Shown piece by piece: positions 45,900 to 55,152 of a stretch of 64,000 bases of DNA. The position numbers and the translations under genes are program-made. This DNA comes from an uncultured Alphaproteobacteria bacterium (GTDB lineage Bacteria > Pseudomonadota > Alphaproteobacteria > UBA9655). The notes beneath the pieces are model-generated. The model was not told the origin of the DNA. It ran no database searches and saw only the letters and a program-made list of their open reading frames with translations. Position 1 is the first letter of the stretch, and each line of letters starts with the position of its first letter. The stretch lies in assembly GCA_937967795.1 (NCBI GenBank), contig CALBSK010000011.1:62001-126000 (forward strand). The letters run 5' to 3'.

Positions 45900-47488
45900 T
45901 AAGGGCCTGATCCTCCTTCGGAAGGTGTCCAAATTATATTTTGAGTGGGATCTTTGATATCACACACTTTACAATGAATGCAGTTTTGAGCGTTCATTTG
46001 AAGGTGTTTCTTCCCATTCTTTTCAACAAGTTCATAGACGTGTGCGGGACAATAACGTCCTTCTGGAAAATCGTAAAGTACGGCATTGACAGAAATGGCT
46101 TTTTTCGCATCTTTGAGGTGCAAATGGTTAGGCTGGTTTTCCCCATATCGAATGTTCGACAGAAAAAGGGATGTCAGGCGATCAAAGGTGAGAATCCCAT
46201 CTGGTTTAGGATAGGCGATGACGGGGCACTTCTCAGCGGGTTTAAGCTGTTTATAATCAGCGTAATTGTGAAGAGTCCAAGGACTCTTCCCTTGCGTGAT
46301 ATAGGTTTCAAATGCCGCATTTAATAATCCAAACCAAAGACCCTTTTGAAAACCAGGACGGATATTGCGAACTTTATAAAGTTCTTCATATACCCAGCTT
46401 TTTTCGAGTCGATTTTGGTAAGTATAGGATTGTTTACCAATAAGATGATCATAAAGGGCTTCTGCTGCAATCATGCCGGATTTGAGCGCGGTGTGGGATC
46501 CTTTAATTTTGGGGACATTAAGAAAGCCTGCCGCGCATCCAATTAAAGAACCACCAGGAAATTCAAGCTGGGGGATGGATTGATATCCTCCTTCATTAAG
46601 GGCTCTTGCACCATAAGAAAGGCACCGACCGCCACTCAAAAGAGAACGAAATGTGGGATGAGTTTTAAATCGTTGAAATTCTTCAAAAGGGCTTAAATAG
46701 GGGTTTTGGTAATCAAGTCCTACAACCAATCCAATGAGAACTTGATTCGTATTCAAATGATAGAGAAAAGATCCTCCATAGGTTTGAGAATGTAAGGGCC
46801 ACCCAATGGTATGGATAACCTGACCCGGTTTACTTTTCAGAGGATCAATTTCCCAAATTTCCTTAATTCCCATTCCATACGTTTGAGGATTACTGTTTTG
46901 ATCAAGTTGAAATTTCTTAATGATATCTTGAGTTAAACTCCCCCGACAGCCTTCAGCCAGAAGTGTCATTTTTGCAAAAATTTTAATACCGGGTTCAAAA
47001 CGGCTGGTGGGTTTCCCTTCTCGATCAAGACCTTGAGGACCCGTTTGGATACCGATAACATGTCCGGGTTCATTAAAAAGACACGATACGACAGCCATTC
47101 CAGGATAAATTTCAACACCGAGTGCTTCGGCCTCTTGCGCTAACCACCGGCAAAGAGCCCCAAGGCTTGCCACGTAATTTCCTTTATTACGCATTTGAGG
47201 CGGAGTGGGGAGACGAAAGGTATGTGAGGGAGTTAGAAACAAAAATTTGTCTTCGGTGGTGCGTGTCGTAAGAGGGGCGCCTCTTCTCTCCCAATCAGGG
47301 AAAAGCTCATACAGCGCGCGAGGTTCAATAACCGCTCCGGAGAGAATATGACTTCCCACGTCTGCGCCCTTTTCAAGGACACATACTTTGAAAGCAGGAT
47401 GCAGTTGCTTTAATCGGATGGCGGCTCCCAGTCCTGCCGGTCCCGCCCCTACAATCACGATATCATAACCCATGACTTCTTCGCTCAT
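45884..47488 (-). CDS. Electron-transfer-flavoprotein:ubiquinone oxidoreductase
   Basis: Membrane-bound FAD/Fe-S enzyme that passes electrons from ETF (from acyl-CoA dehydrogenases and others) to ubiquinone. 534 residues: FAD motif VGAGPAGLGAAIRLKQ at the N-terminus, SHILSGAVIEPRAL, LAEGCRGSLT, and the C-terminal 4Fe-4S ferredoxin region CPAHVYEL... NAQNCIHCKVCDIKDPTQ... GGSGPYYVDM. Strong ribosome site GGGAGG. No etfA/etfB or acyl-CoA dehydrogenase is in the window, though HMG-CoA lyase at 62.9 kb fits leucine oxidation. Confidence 0.96.
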   Translation of the reverse strand: MSEEVMGYDIVIVGAGPAGLGAAIRLKQLHPAFKVCVLEKGADVGSHILSGAVIEPRALYELFPDWERRGAPLTTRTTEDKFLFLTPSHTFRLPTPPQMRNKGNYVASLGALCRWLAQEAEALGVEIYPGMAVVSCLFNEPGHVIGIQTGPQGLDREGKPTSRFEPGIKIFAKMTLLAEGCRGSLTQDIIKKFQLDQNSNPQTYGMGIKEIWEIDPLKSKPGQVIHTIGWPLHSQTYGGSFLYHLNTNQVLIGLVVGLDYQNPYLSPFEEFQRFKTHPTFRSLLSGGRCLSYGARALNEGGYQSIPQLEFPGGSLIGCAAGFLNVPKIKGSHTALKSGMIAAEALYDHLIGKQSYTYQNRLEKSWVYEELYKVRNIRPGFQKGLWFGLLNAAFETYITQGKSPWTLHNYADYKQLKPAEKCPVIAYPKPDGILTFDRLTSLFLSNIRYGENQPNHLHLKDAKKAISVNAVLYDFPEGRYCPAHVYELVEKNGKKHLQMNAQNCIHCKVCDIKDPTQNIIWTPSEGGSGPYYVDM

Positions 47489-47562
47489 TAAGTCCTCCCT
47501 TTTTGAAGTTTACTTATTTTTTCTTCATTTTCGGAAGAGTTTCAAGGAAGAAGAGTCACTTC

Positions 47563-48897
47563 TTAATTCTTCTTGTCAAAAAGTTTTTTACGAGTGGATT
47601 TGGAAGGATCTATGGGCCACTGTATATTGAGATTCTCAAAAACTTTTTTCTGATCATCTTCCGGTATTTGGAGATAATCCAGAGTTCCCTTAAGTGCGAT
47701 TTCTCCTGGGATAGGATTCGCTTTAAGAAAGATTTTCATTTGTTCCTTAGGATCATTAGATATTTTCGAGAAATGACTCTTTGTTCCTTCAATTTTGTCC
47801 TTTTCAGGAGAAGCAGGGGATAGAGTCACGTTTTTTGCTTTTTGATAGGCGTCTAAATTAAATACACCCCCATAATATTGGCAGTAGCCATCAGACTTTA
47901 ATCGATGGCCTAATTTAAAGATCTTCGTGGGAGAGGTCTCTATCCATTGAGTTATCGTTTGGCTGGTTTGCTGGAAAATTTCCTGCAAATCAGAAGATGG
48001 TGCAAAGTTTCTCTTCGAATTCCCTGCGCCGCTCATTTTCCCTATAGATTCATAGATCTTTGCCTCGGTTAATCCCTTGTTAAAAATAACTTCGGCTGAA
48101 TTTTGTTTGATATGACTACTTTGGCCTTTTGATTCAGTTAGAAACATTTCTGGTGCTATTCCTTCGCTAAGATAAACTCCATCAATTCCTTGATTGCTCT
48201 TATTTTGAGACGTAAGATGGGTGAAGTAGCCAAAACTTATCATGGTCATTTCTACTGACAATTCCCCCAAGTACCCCAGCTCTCCCCCTCTGGCATGCTT
48301 AAATTCATTTAATTTTTTAAAACTCCAGAATACTGGGGCTTCGAATGGTCCACTTTTTGTGGCTCTTTCATAATAAAGAGCTTGAAAATTTTGGTTGTTT
48401 GTTTGATACGATTTGTATTCAAGACAATTCTTAATAATCTCTTCTCCGGAAAGTGTTTTGATACCATCATACACTATATTTTTTGTGTAGGTATCCTGCG
48501 TTCGGGCGTCAAAAAATGTCGAAGAGGTTTTTGTCCATCTCGGGGGCAAAATTTCTGTTTTTTGGTTGCCATAAAAAATAGTGCCCGGAGTTCTGATGAT
48601 GTAGTCATTTTTGATTTTGTCTGAAATAATTATACTTGCATCAGAAAAAATTTTTATAGTGTTTTCTGCCGTGTAAATTCCTATATTAGGTTCTCTGTCT
48701 GTCGTTCCCATTTTATAATAGTGAATACCCTCATATTTTTGTTCGGTGGTATCAAAAATAGCAATTCTTATCCCTGTTTTTCCTTGATCAGGGAACTTAA
48801 AATTATCTATATCAATGAATTTCTGCGCTTCAACTAAAGAAATAAAGGGGGAAAAGAGCACCAATTGTGTGAGCAGACGGAAAATTCTTAAATTCAT
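47563..48897 (-). CDS. Secreted protein with PD-(D/E)XK nuclease-like domain
   Basis: Not a known family to me as a whole; 444 residues. Signal peptide about 1-24 (ending VEA), then a region of unknown fold to about 200. Residues 205-262 look like a restriction-endonuclease-fold core: GYLGELSVEMTMISFGYFTH (E212), then NQGIDG (D239), then TESKGQ with E255-x-K257, the D-x(n)-E-x-K catalytic pattern seen in YraN and in contact-dependent and polymorphic toxins. The rest (270-444) is helical and charged. No immunity-like gene is adjacent. A secreted nuclease effector or toxin is plausible; the nuclease call is by motif only. Confidence 0.6.
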   Translation of the reverse strand: MNLRIFRLLTQLVLFSPFISLVEAQKFIDIDNFKFPDQGKTGIRIAIFDTTEQKYEGIHYYKMGTTDREPNIGIYTAENTIKIFSDASIIISDKIKNDYIIRTPGTIFYGNQKTEILPPRWTKTSSTFFDARTQDTYTKNIVYDGIKTLSGEEIIKNCLEYKSYQTNNQNFQALYYERATKSGPFEAPVFWSFKKLNEFKHARGGELGYLGELSVEMTMISFGYFTHLTSQNKSNQGIDGVYLSEGIAPEMFLTESKGQSSHIKQNSAEVIFNKGLTEAKIYESIGKMSGAGNSKRNFAPSSDLQEIFQQTSQTITQWIETSPTKIFKLGHRLKSDGYCQYYGGVFNLDAYQKAKNVTLSPASPEKDKIEGTKSHFSKISNDPKEQMKIFLKANPIPGEIALKGTLDYLQIPEDDQKKVFENLNIQWPIDPSKSTRKKLFDKKN

Positions 48898-48989
48898 AAA
48901 ATGCCTCTTTCTTATTTATATTTATTATTAATAGATAAGGATAAAATATTCACTTTAGATTCATAGTTTAATTTTTTCTTTAAATTCCC

Positions 48990-51119
48990 TTAAAGAATTC
49001 TTTTGGGTAACACGATGATAAATCTTGTGTAGCCTCCCATTTTACTTTCTACAGTGATGGCCCCGTGATGTTGATGGGTAATAATGTCATAACTGAGGGA
49101 GAGGCCGAGGCCCGTTCCCTTCCCCGCCTCTTTTGTCGTAAAAAAAGGGGTAAAAATTTTTTTGATGACGGAAGGGCTCATTCCTGGACCATTATCTTCA
49201 AAAATGATTTCAACGGACTCTTTTCTATTTTGCGTTGTGACAGTGAGTTTAGGTTGATAGGTGTCCCCTAATTTTTCTTGCTTTTCATGCATGGCAAAAC
49301 AAGCATTGTTGACGATATTTAAAAAGACACGAACCAGATCTTGCTGAGAACCTTGAATGTCTTCAAGGGTGGGATCAAATTCTTTGAAAATTGACGCCTT
49401 AAAATAATTTTCTTTATCTTGAAACCCAATAGAGGCGAGGGTGATGGCTTCATCCAAAAGGTGGTTAAGGTCAAAAGGTGTGATTTCGCCTTTGTCTCCC
49501 CGTGCATGCAGTAGCATGCCTTTGACGATGGAATCGGCTCTTTCGGCATGTTCTCGGGTCTTTATGAGGTTTTGTTCAATTTGGGTAAGAAGATCGTTTT
49601 TATTGGGATCTTTCTCTGTTAATTCCTGAAGATAATCTAAAGAGAGATCAGAAAAATTAAGGATAAAATTGAGAGGATTTTTTATTTCATGAGCGATACC
49701 TGCTGTCAAAGCGCCCAGACTCGCCAGTTTTTCTTGAATAATGATTTGGTTTTGGGCCTTTTTAAGGTCAATTAAAGCTTTCTCAAGCTGGCTATTTTTT
49801 TGCTGGTATTGTTTGGTGCGTTGTTTAACGCGATTTTCAAGATCGGCCATAAGAGCTCGATTTTCAGAAAAAATACGCGACACAATCTCAAACCAAGGAC
49901 GCCATCTAAGGGGAAGGTGTTGAGTCCGCGGTGTTATGCCTCTGTTTTCCTTTTCAATATGATCTACAAGCTTTTGGGCCGGAGAGATAAAATCGCGTAT
50001 AACCAAAAGATATCCGAGACCTACTACAAAGATAAGAATGGCCGTGATGATGAGAATATCTTCAACGGTTTCCCAGAAAACGGTCATCAACAGCTGATCT
50101 GTTGAGCTTAAATAAACAGTACACCACGGCGCATCCCGCAGATCTCTGACATAAATCAGAGAAGACTTATGAAAGAAAAATTGTCCAGAGGGAGATCTCA
50201 TTTCCTGGTCGATCTTCTGGATAATCTCAGGGGCCACGAAATGTTTAAGTTGAGGAATTTCTCTAGAAGGGAGGGAAGAAGACTTCATACCATTTGTTGC
50301 TAAGACTTGGTGATCTTTATTAACCAAGAGAAGAGATCCTTGAATGGAGTCAAGCCGTTTCATAATTCGTGTGAGTTCGGAAAGACTGAGATCGATAGAA
50401 ACGCTTCCTAAAAATTCGTCTCCAGCATAGACAGGAGAAGAATTGGTTACCACGATTCCTTTCTGAAAAGGGCTTTGAGAGGCAGCGCCATGTTCATAAG
50501 CTGTAGTCCAGAAATTGAGTCGATTTGGATTTTTTTCAGGCGTTGCTCCTTGAAAAAAATGTGTGGTTTGAATGGTTTGATGATAGGACGTAGGCGATGA
50601 AGGTACCCAAGGATAGAGATTTTGAAAGTGATTTTTAGAAGTATAATAAACCCAGGCCGCTCCTCGATTGTTTCTTAAAGAAATCTCAAAAAAGGTATTG
50701 AGTAAAAGGGCCATATTAATTTCATTTTTTAATTTATTCGACAGGGCGTCGATGGATCCAAGCCCTATGAGATTGCCGATGGTGGCTTTGTCGATTTTTG
50801 AATTTGTGACTTCTAAATGATAGGATTTTTTATCCAAATCATTTTTAAGATAAGCAAAAAGGGGAGAGGTCATTCCAAATTCATTGATATAAAAAAGAGT
50901 GTTTTCAGCGGCGGTTTTAAGCCCATTCACGTATCCTCGAATAGTTCGCACTCTTAAGTTTACATGAGAAGTATGGTCATCTAAACGATTTTTAAGATCG
51001 GTAAATAAAAGCTGCTGATTATGACGATATTGAAAATATTCAATCCCCACCGTGATGAAGAGGAGCGCTATTCCTGTTAAATAAACAATTCGATTATAGC
51101 CGCGGCGGAATGGATTCAT
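48990..51119 (-). CDS. Orphan sensor histidine kinase with periplasmic Cache-like domain
   Basis: A 709-residue membrane kinase. N-terminal helix (about 12-28), periplasmic sensor (about 35-345) that looks like a dCache domain (WVYYTSKNHFQNLYPWVPS, VVTNSSPVYAGDEFLGSVSID), second helix (about 353-373), a coiled-coil linker, HisKA with the phospho-His in GIAHEIKNPLNFI (His477), then HATPase with VFLNIVNNACFAM (N box), FEDNGPGM (G1) and GKGTGLGLSLSYDI (G2). No response regulator is next to it; its target is unknown. Cache domains usually sense small extracellular ligands. Confidence 0.93.
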   Translation of the reverse strand: MNPFRRGYNRIVYLTGIALLFITVGIEYFQYRHNQQLLFTDLKNRLDDHTSHVNLRVRTIRGYVNGLKTAAENTLFYINEFGMTSPLFAYLKNDLDKKSYHLEVTNSKIDKATIGNLIGLGSIDALSNKLKNEINMALLLNTFFEISLRNNRGAAWVYYTSKNHFQNLYPWVPSSPTSYHQTIQTTHFFQGATPEKNPNRLNFWTTAYEHGAASQSPFQKGIVVTNSSPVYAGDEFLGSVSIDLSLSELTRIMKRLDSIQGSLLLVNKDHQVLATNGMKSSSLPSREIPQLKHFVAPEIIQKIDQEMRSPSGQFFFHKSSLIYVRDLRDAPWCTVYLSSTDQLLMTVFWETVEDILIITAILIFVVGLGYLLVIRDFISPAQKLVDHIEKENRGITPRTQHLPLRWRPWFEIVSRIFSENRALMADLENRVKQRTKQYQQKNSQLEKALIDLKKAQNQIIIQEKLASLGALTAGIAHEIKNPLNFILNFSDLSLDYLQELTEKDPNKNDLLTQIEQNLIKTREHAERADSIVKGMLLHARGDKGEITPFDLNHLLDEAITLASIGFQDKENYFKASIFKEFDPTLEDIQGSQQDLVRVFLNIVNNACFAMHEKQEKLGDTYQPKLTVTTQNRKESVEIIFEDNGPGMSPSVIKKIFTPFFTTKEAGKGTGLGLSLSYDIITHQHHGAITVESKMGGYTRFIIVLPKRIL

Positions 51120-51259
51120 GTTTTATGCTTTGTTTTTGGCAATTATAACATAATCCTTCTTCCTTCAAACTGACATCTTTTAACAAAAAGAGGTGACATT
51201 TTTTTAATATATTTTATGTATAGTGTTTATATTATACATAAAAATGAAAGGAAAAATTC

Positions 51260-51463
51260 ATGTGTAGAATAAAAACCTATCTTCAAATATTAGTATTCAG
51301 CTTGTTTGTTATTACACTTTCTTCGACGAGCTCTTATGCTATCACTTGTCAAGCTGCCTGTCTGGGAGCCTGTTTAGAGGGATATCAGCAACCTGGCTAT
51401 GGTGCCTCTTTAGCGCAGCCGTGTAATCAGCATTGTGCCAAACACTGTTCGAATAATAAGTGA
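51260..51463 (+). CDS. Secreted Cys-rich micropeptide 1 (CxxxC helical hairpin)
   Basis: A 67-residue precursor: signal peptide about 1-27 (ending SSYA) and a 40-residue mature peptide with six Cys in a symmetrical pattern, C30-x3-C34-x3-C38, 16 residues, C55-x3-C59-x3-C63. Cys every fourth residue suggests two helices joined by disulfides or a Cys/His metal site (CNQHCAKHC). The signal peptide resembles that of the next gene, so they are paralogues. A ribosome site (AAAGGAAAA) precedes the ATG. No function is inferred. Confidence 0.75.
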   Translation: MCRIKTYLQILVFSLFVITLSSTSSYAITCQAACLGACLEGYQQPGYGASLAQPCNQHCAKHCSNNK

Positions 51464-51620
51464 TCGGTGGACTTTCTTATCACCAGTTATACATTATATA
51501 GCTTCAAGTCGACTTTACTCATGTGGATGACTTTTACAATTTCTTCCATCGAGTTGAGATTCTTTTAACCTATTTGGGGTATCTTAATGAGAGCATAAAT
51601 AAATAGGAAGGAAACAAGCT

Positions 51621-51809
51621 ATGTTTAAGATAGGAACATCTCTTCAAATCTTAAGTCTAAGTCTCTCCGTTTACGCATTTTCAACCCCATTTTGTCAGGC
51701 GTGTGATCAACAATGCTATAATAATTGTGTAGAAGGGTGTGCAGATTGTCAAGGATGGAGCTGTGCAGGGTGTTATTCAGGGTGCGAGCAACAATGTGGT
51801 TGTAATTAA
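51621..51809 (+). CDS. Secreted Cys-rich micropeptide 2 (CxxxC repeats)
   Basis: A 62-residue precursor with 11 Cys. Signal peptide about 1-27 (I-G-T-S-L-Q-I-L start parallels peptide 1). The mature part carries CxxxC steps: C28, C32, C36, C40, then C43 and C48, then C51, C55, C59, C61. Shared motifs are C-D-Q-Q-C and C-E-Q-Q-C, compared with C-N-Q-H-C in peptide 1. An AAGGAAA ribosome site precedes the ATG. It ends 14 bases before tadA. Could be a disulfide-rich toxin-like peptide or a metal-binding peptide; unknown. Confidence 0.75.
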   Translation: MFKIGTSLQILSLSLSVYAFSTPFCQACDQQCYNNCVEGCADCQGWSCAGCYSGCEQQCGCN

Positions 51810-51823
51810 ACTAAGGCGCTCTT

Positions 51824-52288
51824 TTAGAAAGCTGCCGAGCGTATCTTTTCAAAAAAATGGACAAGGAGCTGTGCACATTTTTTTTCCTCAACCCCTCCTA
51901 TAACTTCAGGAATGTGGTGACAAGAAGAGGCATTAAAAATCTGGGCGCCATGATCAACGCCGCCCCCTTTAGGATCATAGGCGCCAAAGTAAAGACGTCT
52001 CAAGCGCGCAAAGCTGATGGCTTGGGCACATAAGGGGCAAGGCTCAAGTGTGATATAAATATCACAATCTTCAAGGCGCCCTTTTCCTTTGGCAAGACAC
52101 GCACGTTGGATAGCCAGCAGTTCGGCATGAGCCGTTGGATCTTTTCTTTGGACCATTTCATTATGAGCGGTTGCTATAATTTCTCCTGAAAGAACATCTA
52201 CAATGACAGCGCCTACGGGCACTTCTTCTCGAGAGAAGGCCTTTTTAGCTTCGGTCAATGCGCAGTCCATTGGCTTAATCTTTTCCAT
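51824..52288 (-). CDS. tadA: tRNA-specific adenosine deaminase
   Basis: Deaminates A34 of tRNA-Arg to inosine. 154 residues with the cytidine-deaminase fold: HAE zinc ligand and catalytic Glu in DPTAHAELLAIQ, and the second zinc site in LEPCPLCAQAISFARL. N-terminal VPVGAVIVDVLSGEIIATAHNE is typical. Stands alone on the minus strand between the micropeptides and fumC. Confidence 0.95.
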   Translation of the reverse strand: MEKIKPMDCALTEAKKAFSREEVPVGAVIVDVLSGEIIATAHNEMVQRKDPTAHAELLAIQRACLAKGKGRLEDCDIYITLEPCPLCAQAISFARLRRLYFGAYDPKGGGVDHGAQIFNASSCHHIPEVIGGVEEKKCAQLLVHFFEKIRSAAF

Positions 52289-52339
52289 ATGGCATAAACT
52301 ACCCTAAAGAAACCAGTCACAGCAAGGGAGCGTCTTTCG

Positions 52340-53746
52340 ATGGAGTCAAATGCCGCAACACGTATAGAAACCGATAGTTTTGGACCGATGGCTGTTCCTG
52401 CCAATAAATATTGGGGAGCACAAACCGAGCGTTCTCATCAGAATTTCCGGATTGGCGAGGAAATCATGCCGCTTCCTCTTATTCGCGCACTAGGCTTACA
52501 AAAGAAAGCAGCAGCCCTGGTCAATATGGAGCTGGGAGATCTGGATCCTTCCCTTGCAAAAGCGATTGTGCAAGCTGCAGGTGAGGTTGAAAGCGGGAAG
52601 CTCGACGATAACTTTCCCCTTGTGGTGTGGCAAACGGGCTCTGGAACCCAGACAAATATGAATGCTAATGAAGTGATTGCCAATAGAGCGATCGAACTTT
52701 TAGGAGGAAAGGTGGGATCCAAAAGCCCCGTTCATCCCAATGATCATGTGAACCTTAGTCAGTCCTCCAACGATACCTTTCCAACGGTTATGCATATCGC
52801 GACAGCCCTTGAAATTCACCAGTTGCTTTTACCCGCTCTTGAAACCCTTTACAAAGCCTTAGGAGATAAAGAAAAAGCCTTTAAAAATATTATCAAAATT
52901 GGGCGAACCCACCTTCAAGATGCAACTCCCATAACATTAGGTCAGGAATTTTCAGGGTATGCAACTCAACTTAAAATGGGAATTCAACGCATTAAAAATA
53001 CCTTCCCCCACCTTTTTCAATTGGCTCAAGGAGGAACAGCTGTTGGAACGGGCCTGAATGCACACCCAAAATTTGGAGAAGCTTTTGCAAAAAAAATAGC
53101 AGAACTTACAGGGTTACCCTTTGTGTCAGCAGAAAATAAATTTGAAGCACTGGCTTCTGAAGATACGCTTGTGGAAGTGTCCGGTGCTCTTAATGTGTTG
53201 GCTGTTTCCTTGATGAAAATTGCTAATGATATTCGTCTTTTAGGATCAGGTCCTCGCTGTGGTTTGGGAGAACTCATCTTGCCCGAAAATGAGCCCGGCT
53301 CTTCGATCATGCCAGGGAAAGTGAACCCCACTCAATGTGAAGCTTTAACTATGGTGGCGGCTCAAGTCATGGGAAATCATGTGACGGTGAGTATCGCCGG
53401 ATCAAATGGCCAATTAGAATTGAATGTCTTTAAACCCGTCATGATTTATAATGTTATTCAGTCGATTCGTTTGCTCGCCGATGCCATGGTTAGTTTTACA
53501 GAAAAATGTGTGATAGGTCTCGTTACGAATGAGGAACGGATTCAAGAGTCTCTTTACGGGTCACTCATGTTGGTGACGGCATTAAATCCCCATATTGGTT
53601 ATGATAGAGCCGCAGAAATTGCTAAGAAAGCTTATAAAGAACATAAAACGCTTTTAGAGGCGGCTCTTGAGCTTCGTTATGTGACGAAAGAGCAATACGA
53701 TGAGTGGGTAAAACCTGAAGCTATGGTGGGTGAGAATGGATCTTGA
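52340..53746 (+). CDS. fumC: Class II fumarate hydratase
   Basis: Iron-free fumarase of the TCA cycle. 468 residues: [58 protein letters not shown] and the signature [19 protein letters not shown] near residue 318. Its last codons overlap the ribbon-helix-helix gene by 11 bases. Confidence 0.97.
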   Translation: MESNAATRIETDSFGPMAVPANKYWGAQTERSHQNFRIGEEIMPLPLIRALGLQKKAAALVNMELGDLDPSLAKAIVQAAGEVESGKLDDNFPLVVWQTGSGTQTNMNANEVIANRAIELLGGKVGSKSPVHPNDHVNLSQSSNDTFPTVMHIATALEIHQLLLPALETLYKALGDKEKAFKNIIKIGRTHLQDATPITLGQEFSGYATQLKMGIQRIKNTFPHLFQLAQGGTAVGTGLNAHPKFGEAFAKKIAELTGLPFVSAENKFEALASEDTLVEVSGALNVLAVSLMKIANDIRLLGSGPRCGLGELILPENEPGSSIMPGKVNPTQCEALTMVAAQVMGNHVTVSIAGSNGQLELNVFKPVMIYNVIQSIRLLADAMVSFTEKCVIGLVTNEERIQESLYGSLMLVTALNPHIGYDRAAEIAKKAYKEHKTLLEAALELRYVTKEQYDEWVKPEAMVGENGS

Positions 53747-54002
53747 TCCAGATAAAGCCCGTTTTCAAAAAAAATCTGTCAGCCTCCACGGCCATAAAAC
53801 AAGCGTTTCTCTTGAAAAAGCTTTTTGGGATGTTCTGGAAGAGTCAGCCCATCTTCAAGGTATTTCGTTGAGTCAACTTCTTAAAGATATTGATGGTCAT
53901 CGCAAAGGCAGTCTGTCGAGTGCTCTTCGCCTTTATGTTTTAACCTATGCCCTTGATGTGAGGCATAGAAATTCTTCCTATAACTCAGAAAATGACTTAT
54001 AG
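53736..54002 (+). CDS. Ribbon-helix-helix DNA-binding protein (RHH_4 type)
   Basis: Small predicted regulator, 88 residues. The RHH_4 pattern is visible: [40 protein letters not shown] and [17 protein letters not shown] 53736 follows GGTGGG and lies inside the fumC 3' end, the arrangement seen in many alphaproteobacteria. Its stop lies within the repeat set before the Fic gene, so it is a candidate binder of those repeats. Target unknown. Confidence 0.85.
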   Translation: MDLDPDKARFQKKSVSLHGHKTSVSLEKAFWDVLEESAHLQGISLSQLLKDIDGHRKGSLSSALRLYVLTYALDVRHRNSSYNSENDL

Positions 54003-54031
54003 TGAGTTATAGAAAGGAGCTCTATAACTCA
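53978..54031. promoter_or_regulatory. Operator-like triple repeat before the Fic gene
   Basis: The 10-base word CTATAACTCA occurs at 53978-53987 and 54022-54031, and its exact inverse complement TGAGTTATAG at 54003-54012, giving an inverted pair with 15 bases between plus a third copy ending on the Fic start codon. The ribosome site AAAGGAG (54013-54019) sits between copies. Binding here would block Fic transcription or initiation. Confidence 0.65.
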
Positions 54032-55152
54032 TGAAATGGAATTGGCAACAAGAAGATTGGCCAAACTTTAGCTATGATGAAAGGAAACTAGAGGGTTTTG
54101 AATCCTTTTTCCTTAAAGAAGAAGGAATGTTAGTGGGGGCCTTCAAGCACCTCAAAGAGGAAGATAAAAACACCCTCAAAATAGACATTATAAGCAATGA
54201 AGCGCTTAAAACTTCAGAAATTGAGGGGGAGTATTTAAATCGCGAAAGCGTGCAATCTTCGATTCGGAAGCAATTCGGTCTTCAGACGGATCAGCGGAAA
54301 TCATCGCCGGCCGAACAAGGTATTTCTGAAATGATGGTTGATTTATATCAGTCTTTTCAGGATGCTCTCACACACATCAAGCTTTTTTCTTGGCAGGCAA
54401 TGATTACAAAAGGAAGAGGCGATCTTAACGATATAGGATGTTATAGGACCCATAAGGAGTCCATGCAGGTTATTTCTGGAGATATTCACGACCCTAAGAT
54501 ACATTTTGAAGCCCCCCCTTCTTTAAGAATGACGGAGGAAATGGAGAGATTTATATTTTGGTTTAATAAAACGTCACCTTCGGGGACAGAGACTTTGCCT
54601 GCTTTAAGTCGTGCCGGTATGGCCCACTTGTATTTTGTGTGTATTCATCCCTTTGAAGATGGTAATGGCCGCATCGGGCGCGCCCTATCTGAAAAAGTCC
54701 TTTCCCAGTCCTTTGGGAAACCGACTTTAATTGCGCTTTCTTATACGATTGAGAAGCATAAGAAGACGTATTATCAAGCTCTTGAAAAAGCCAATAAGTC
54801 CAATGAAATTACAGATTGGCTCATCTATTTTTCACAAACTATTTTGGAAGCCCAACAGTATACTCAAAAATATATTGAATTTTTGATCGAAAAAACGAAA
54901 CTCTATGAAAGACTTCATGGAAAACTCAATGAACGTCAGGAAAAAGTTCTCGCGCGAATGTTTCGTGAAGGGCCAGAAGGATTCAAGGGTGGCTTAAGTG
55001 CGGAGAACTACATTAGCCTTACAAAGGCATCGCGTGCAACAGCCACACGGGACCTTAATGATCTTGTTGCGAGAGAGGTTCTCATACGATCAGGAGAGCG
55101 CAGACACACGCGGTATAACTTTGCATTTGATCCTACTCCATCCGTTTTTTGA
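54031..55152 (+). CDS. Fic-family protein with N-terminal inhibitory motif and C-terminal winged helix
   Basis: AMP-transferase-type protein of 373 residues. N-terminal DUF4172-like region (MKWNWQQEDWPNFSYDERKL) contains the autoinhibitory motif T61-x3-E65-G66, so it is a class II (self-inhibited) Fic. The core motif is HPFEDGNGRIGR at 206-217. The last 80 residues form a winged helix (LTKASRATATRDLNDLVARE) that may bind DNA. Upstream is the three-copy repeat at 53978-54031, a likely site for its own winged helix or for the RHH protein. Overlaps the convergent ABC permease by 20 bases. Confidence 0.93.
   Translation: MKWNWQQEDWPNFSYDERKLEGFESFFLKEEGMLVGAFKHLKEEDKNTLKIDIISNEALKTSEIEGEYLNRESVQSSIRKQFGLQTDQRKSSPAEQGISEMMVDLYQSFQDALTHIKLFSWQAMITKGRGDLNDIGCYRTHKESMQVISGDIHDPKIHFEAPPSLRMTEEMERFIFWFNKTSPSGTETLPALSRAGMAHLYFVCIHPFEDGNGRIGRALSEKVLSQSFGKPTLIALSYTIEKHKKTYYQALEKANKSNEITDWLIYFSQTILEAQQYTQKYIEFLIEKTKLYERLHGKLNERQEKVLARMFREGPEGFKGGLSAENYISLTKASRATATRDLNDLVAREVLIRSGERRHTRYNFAFDPTPSVF

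Noticed and set aside
53736..55152. RHH protein and Fic as a toxin-antitoxin pair
   Set aside because: Fic carries its own inhibitory motif (class II) and the RHH gene overlaps fumC as in many relatives without Fic. Only a regulatory link through the repeats remains plausible.
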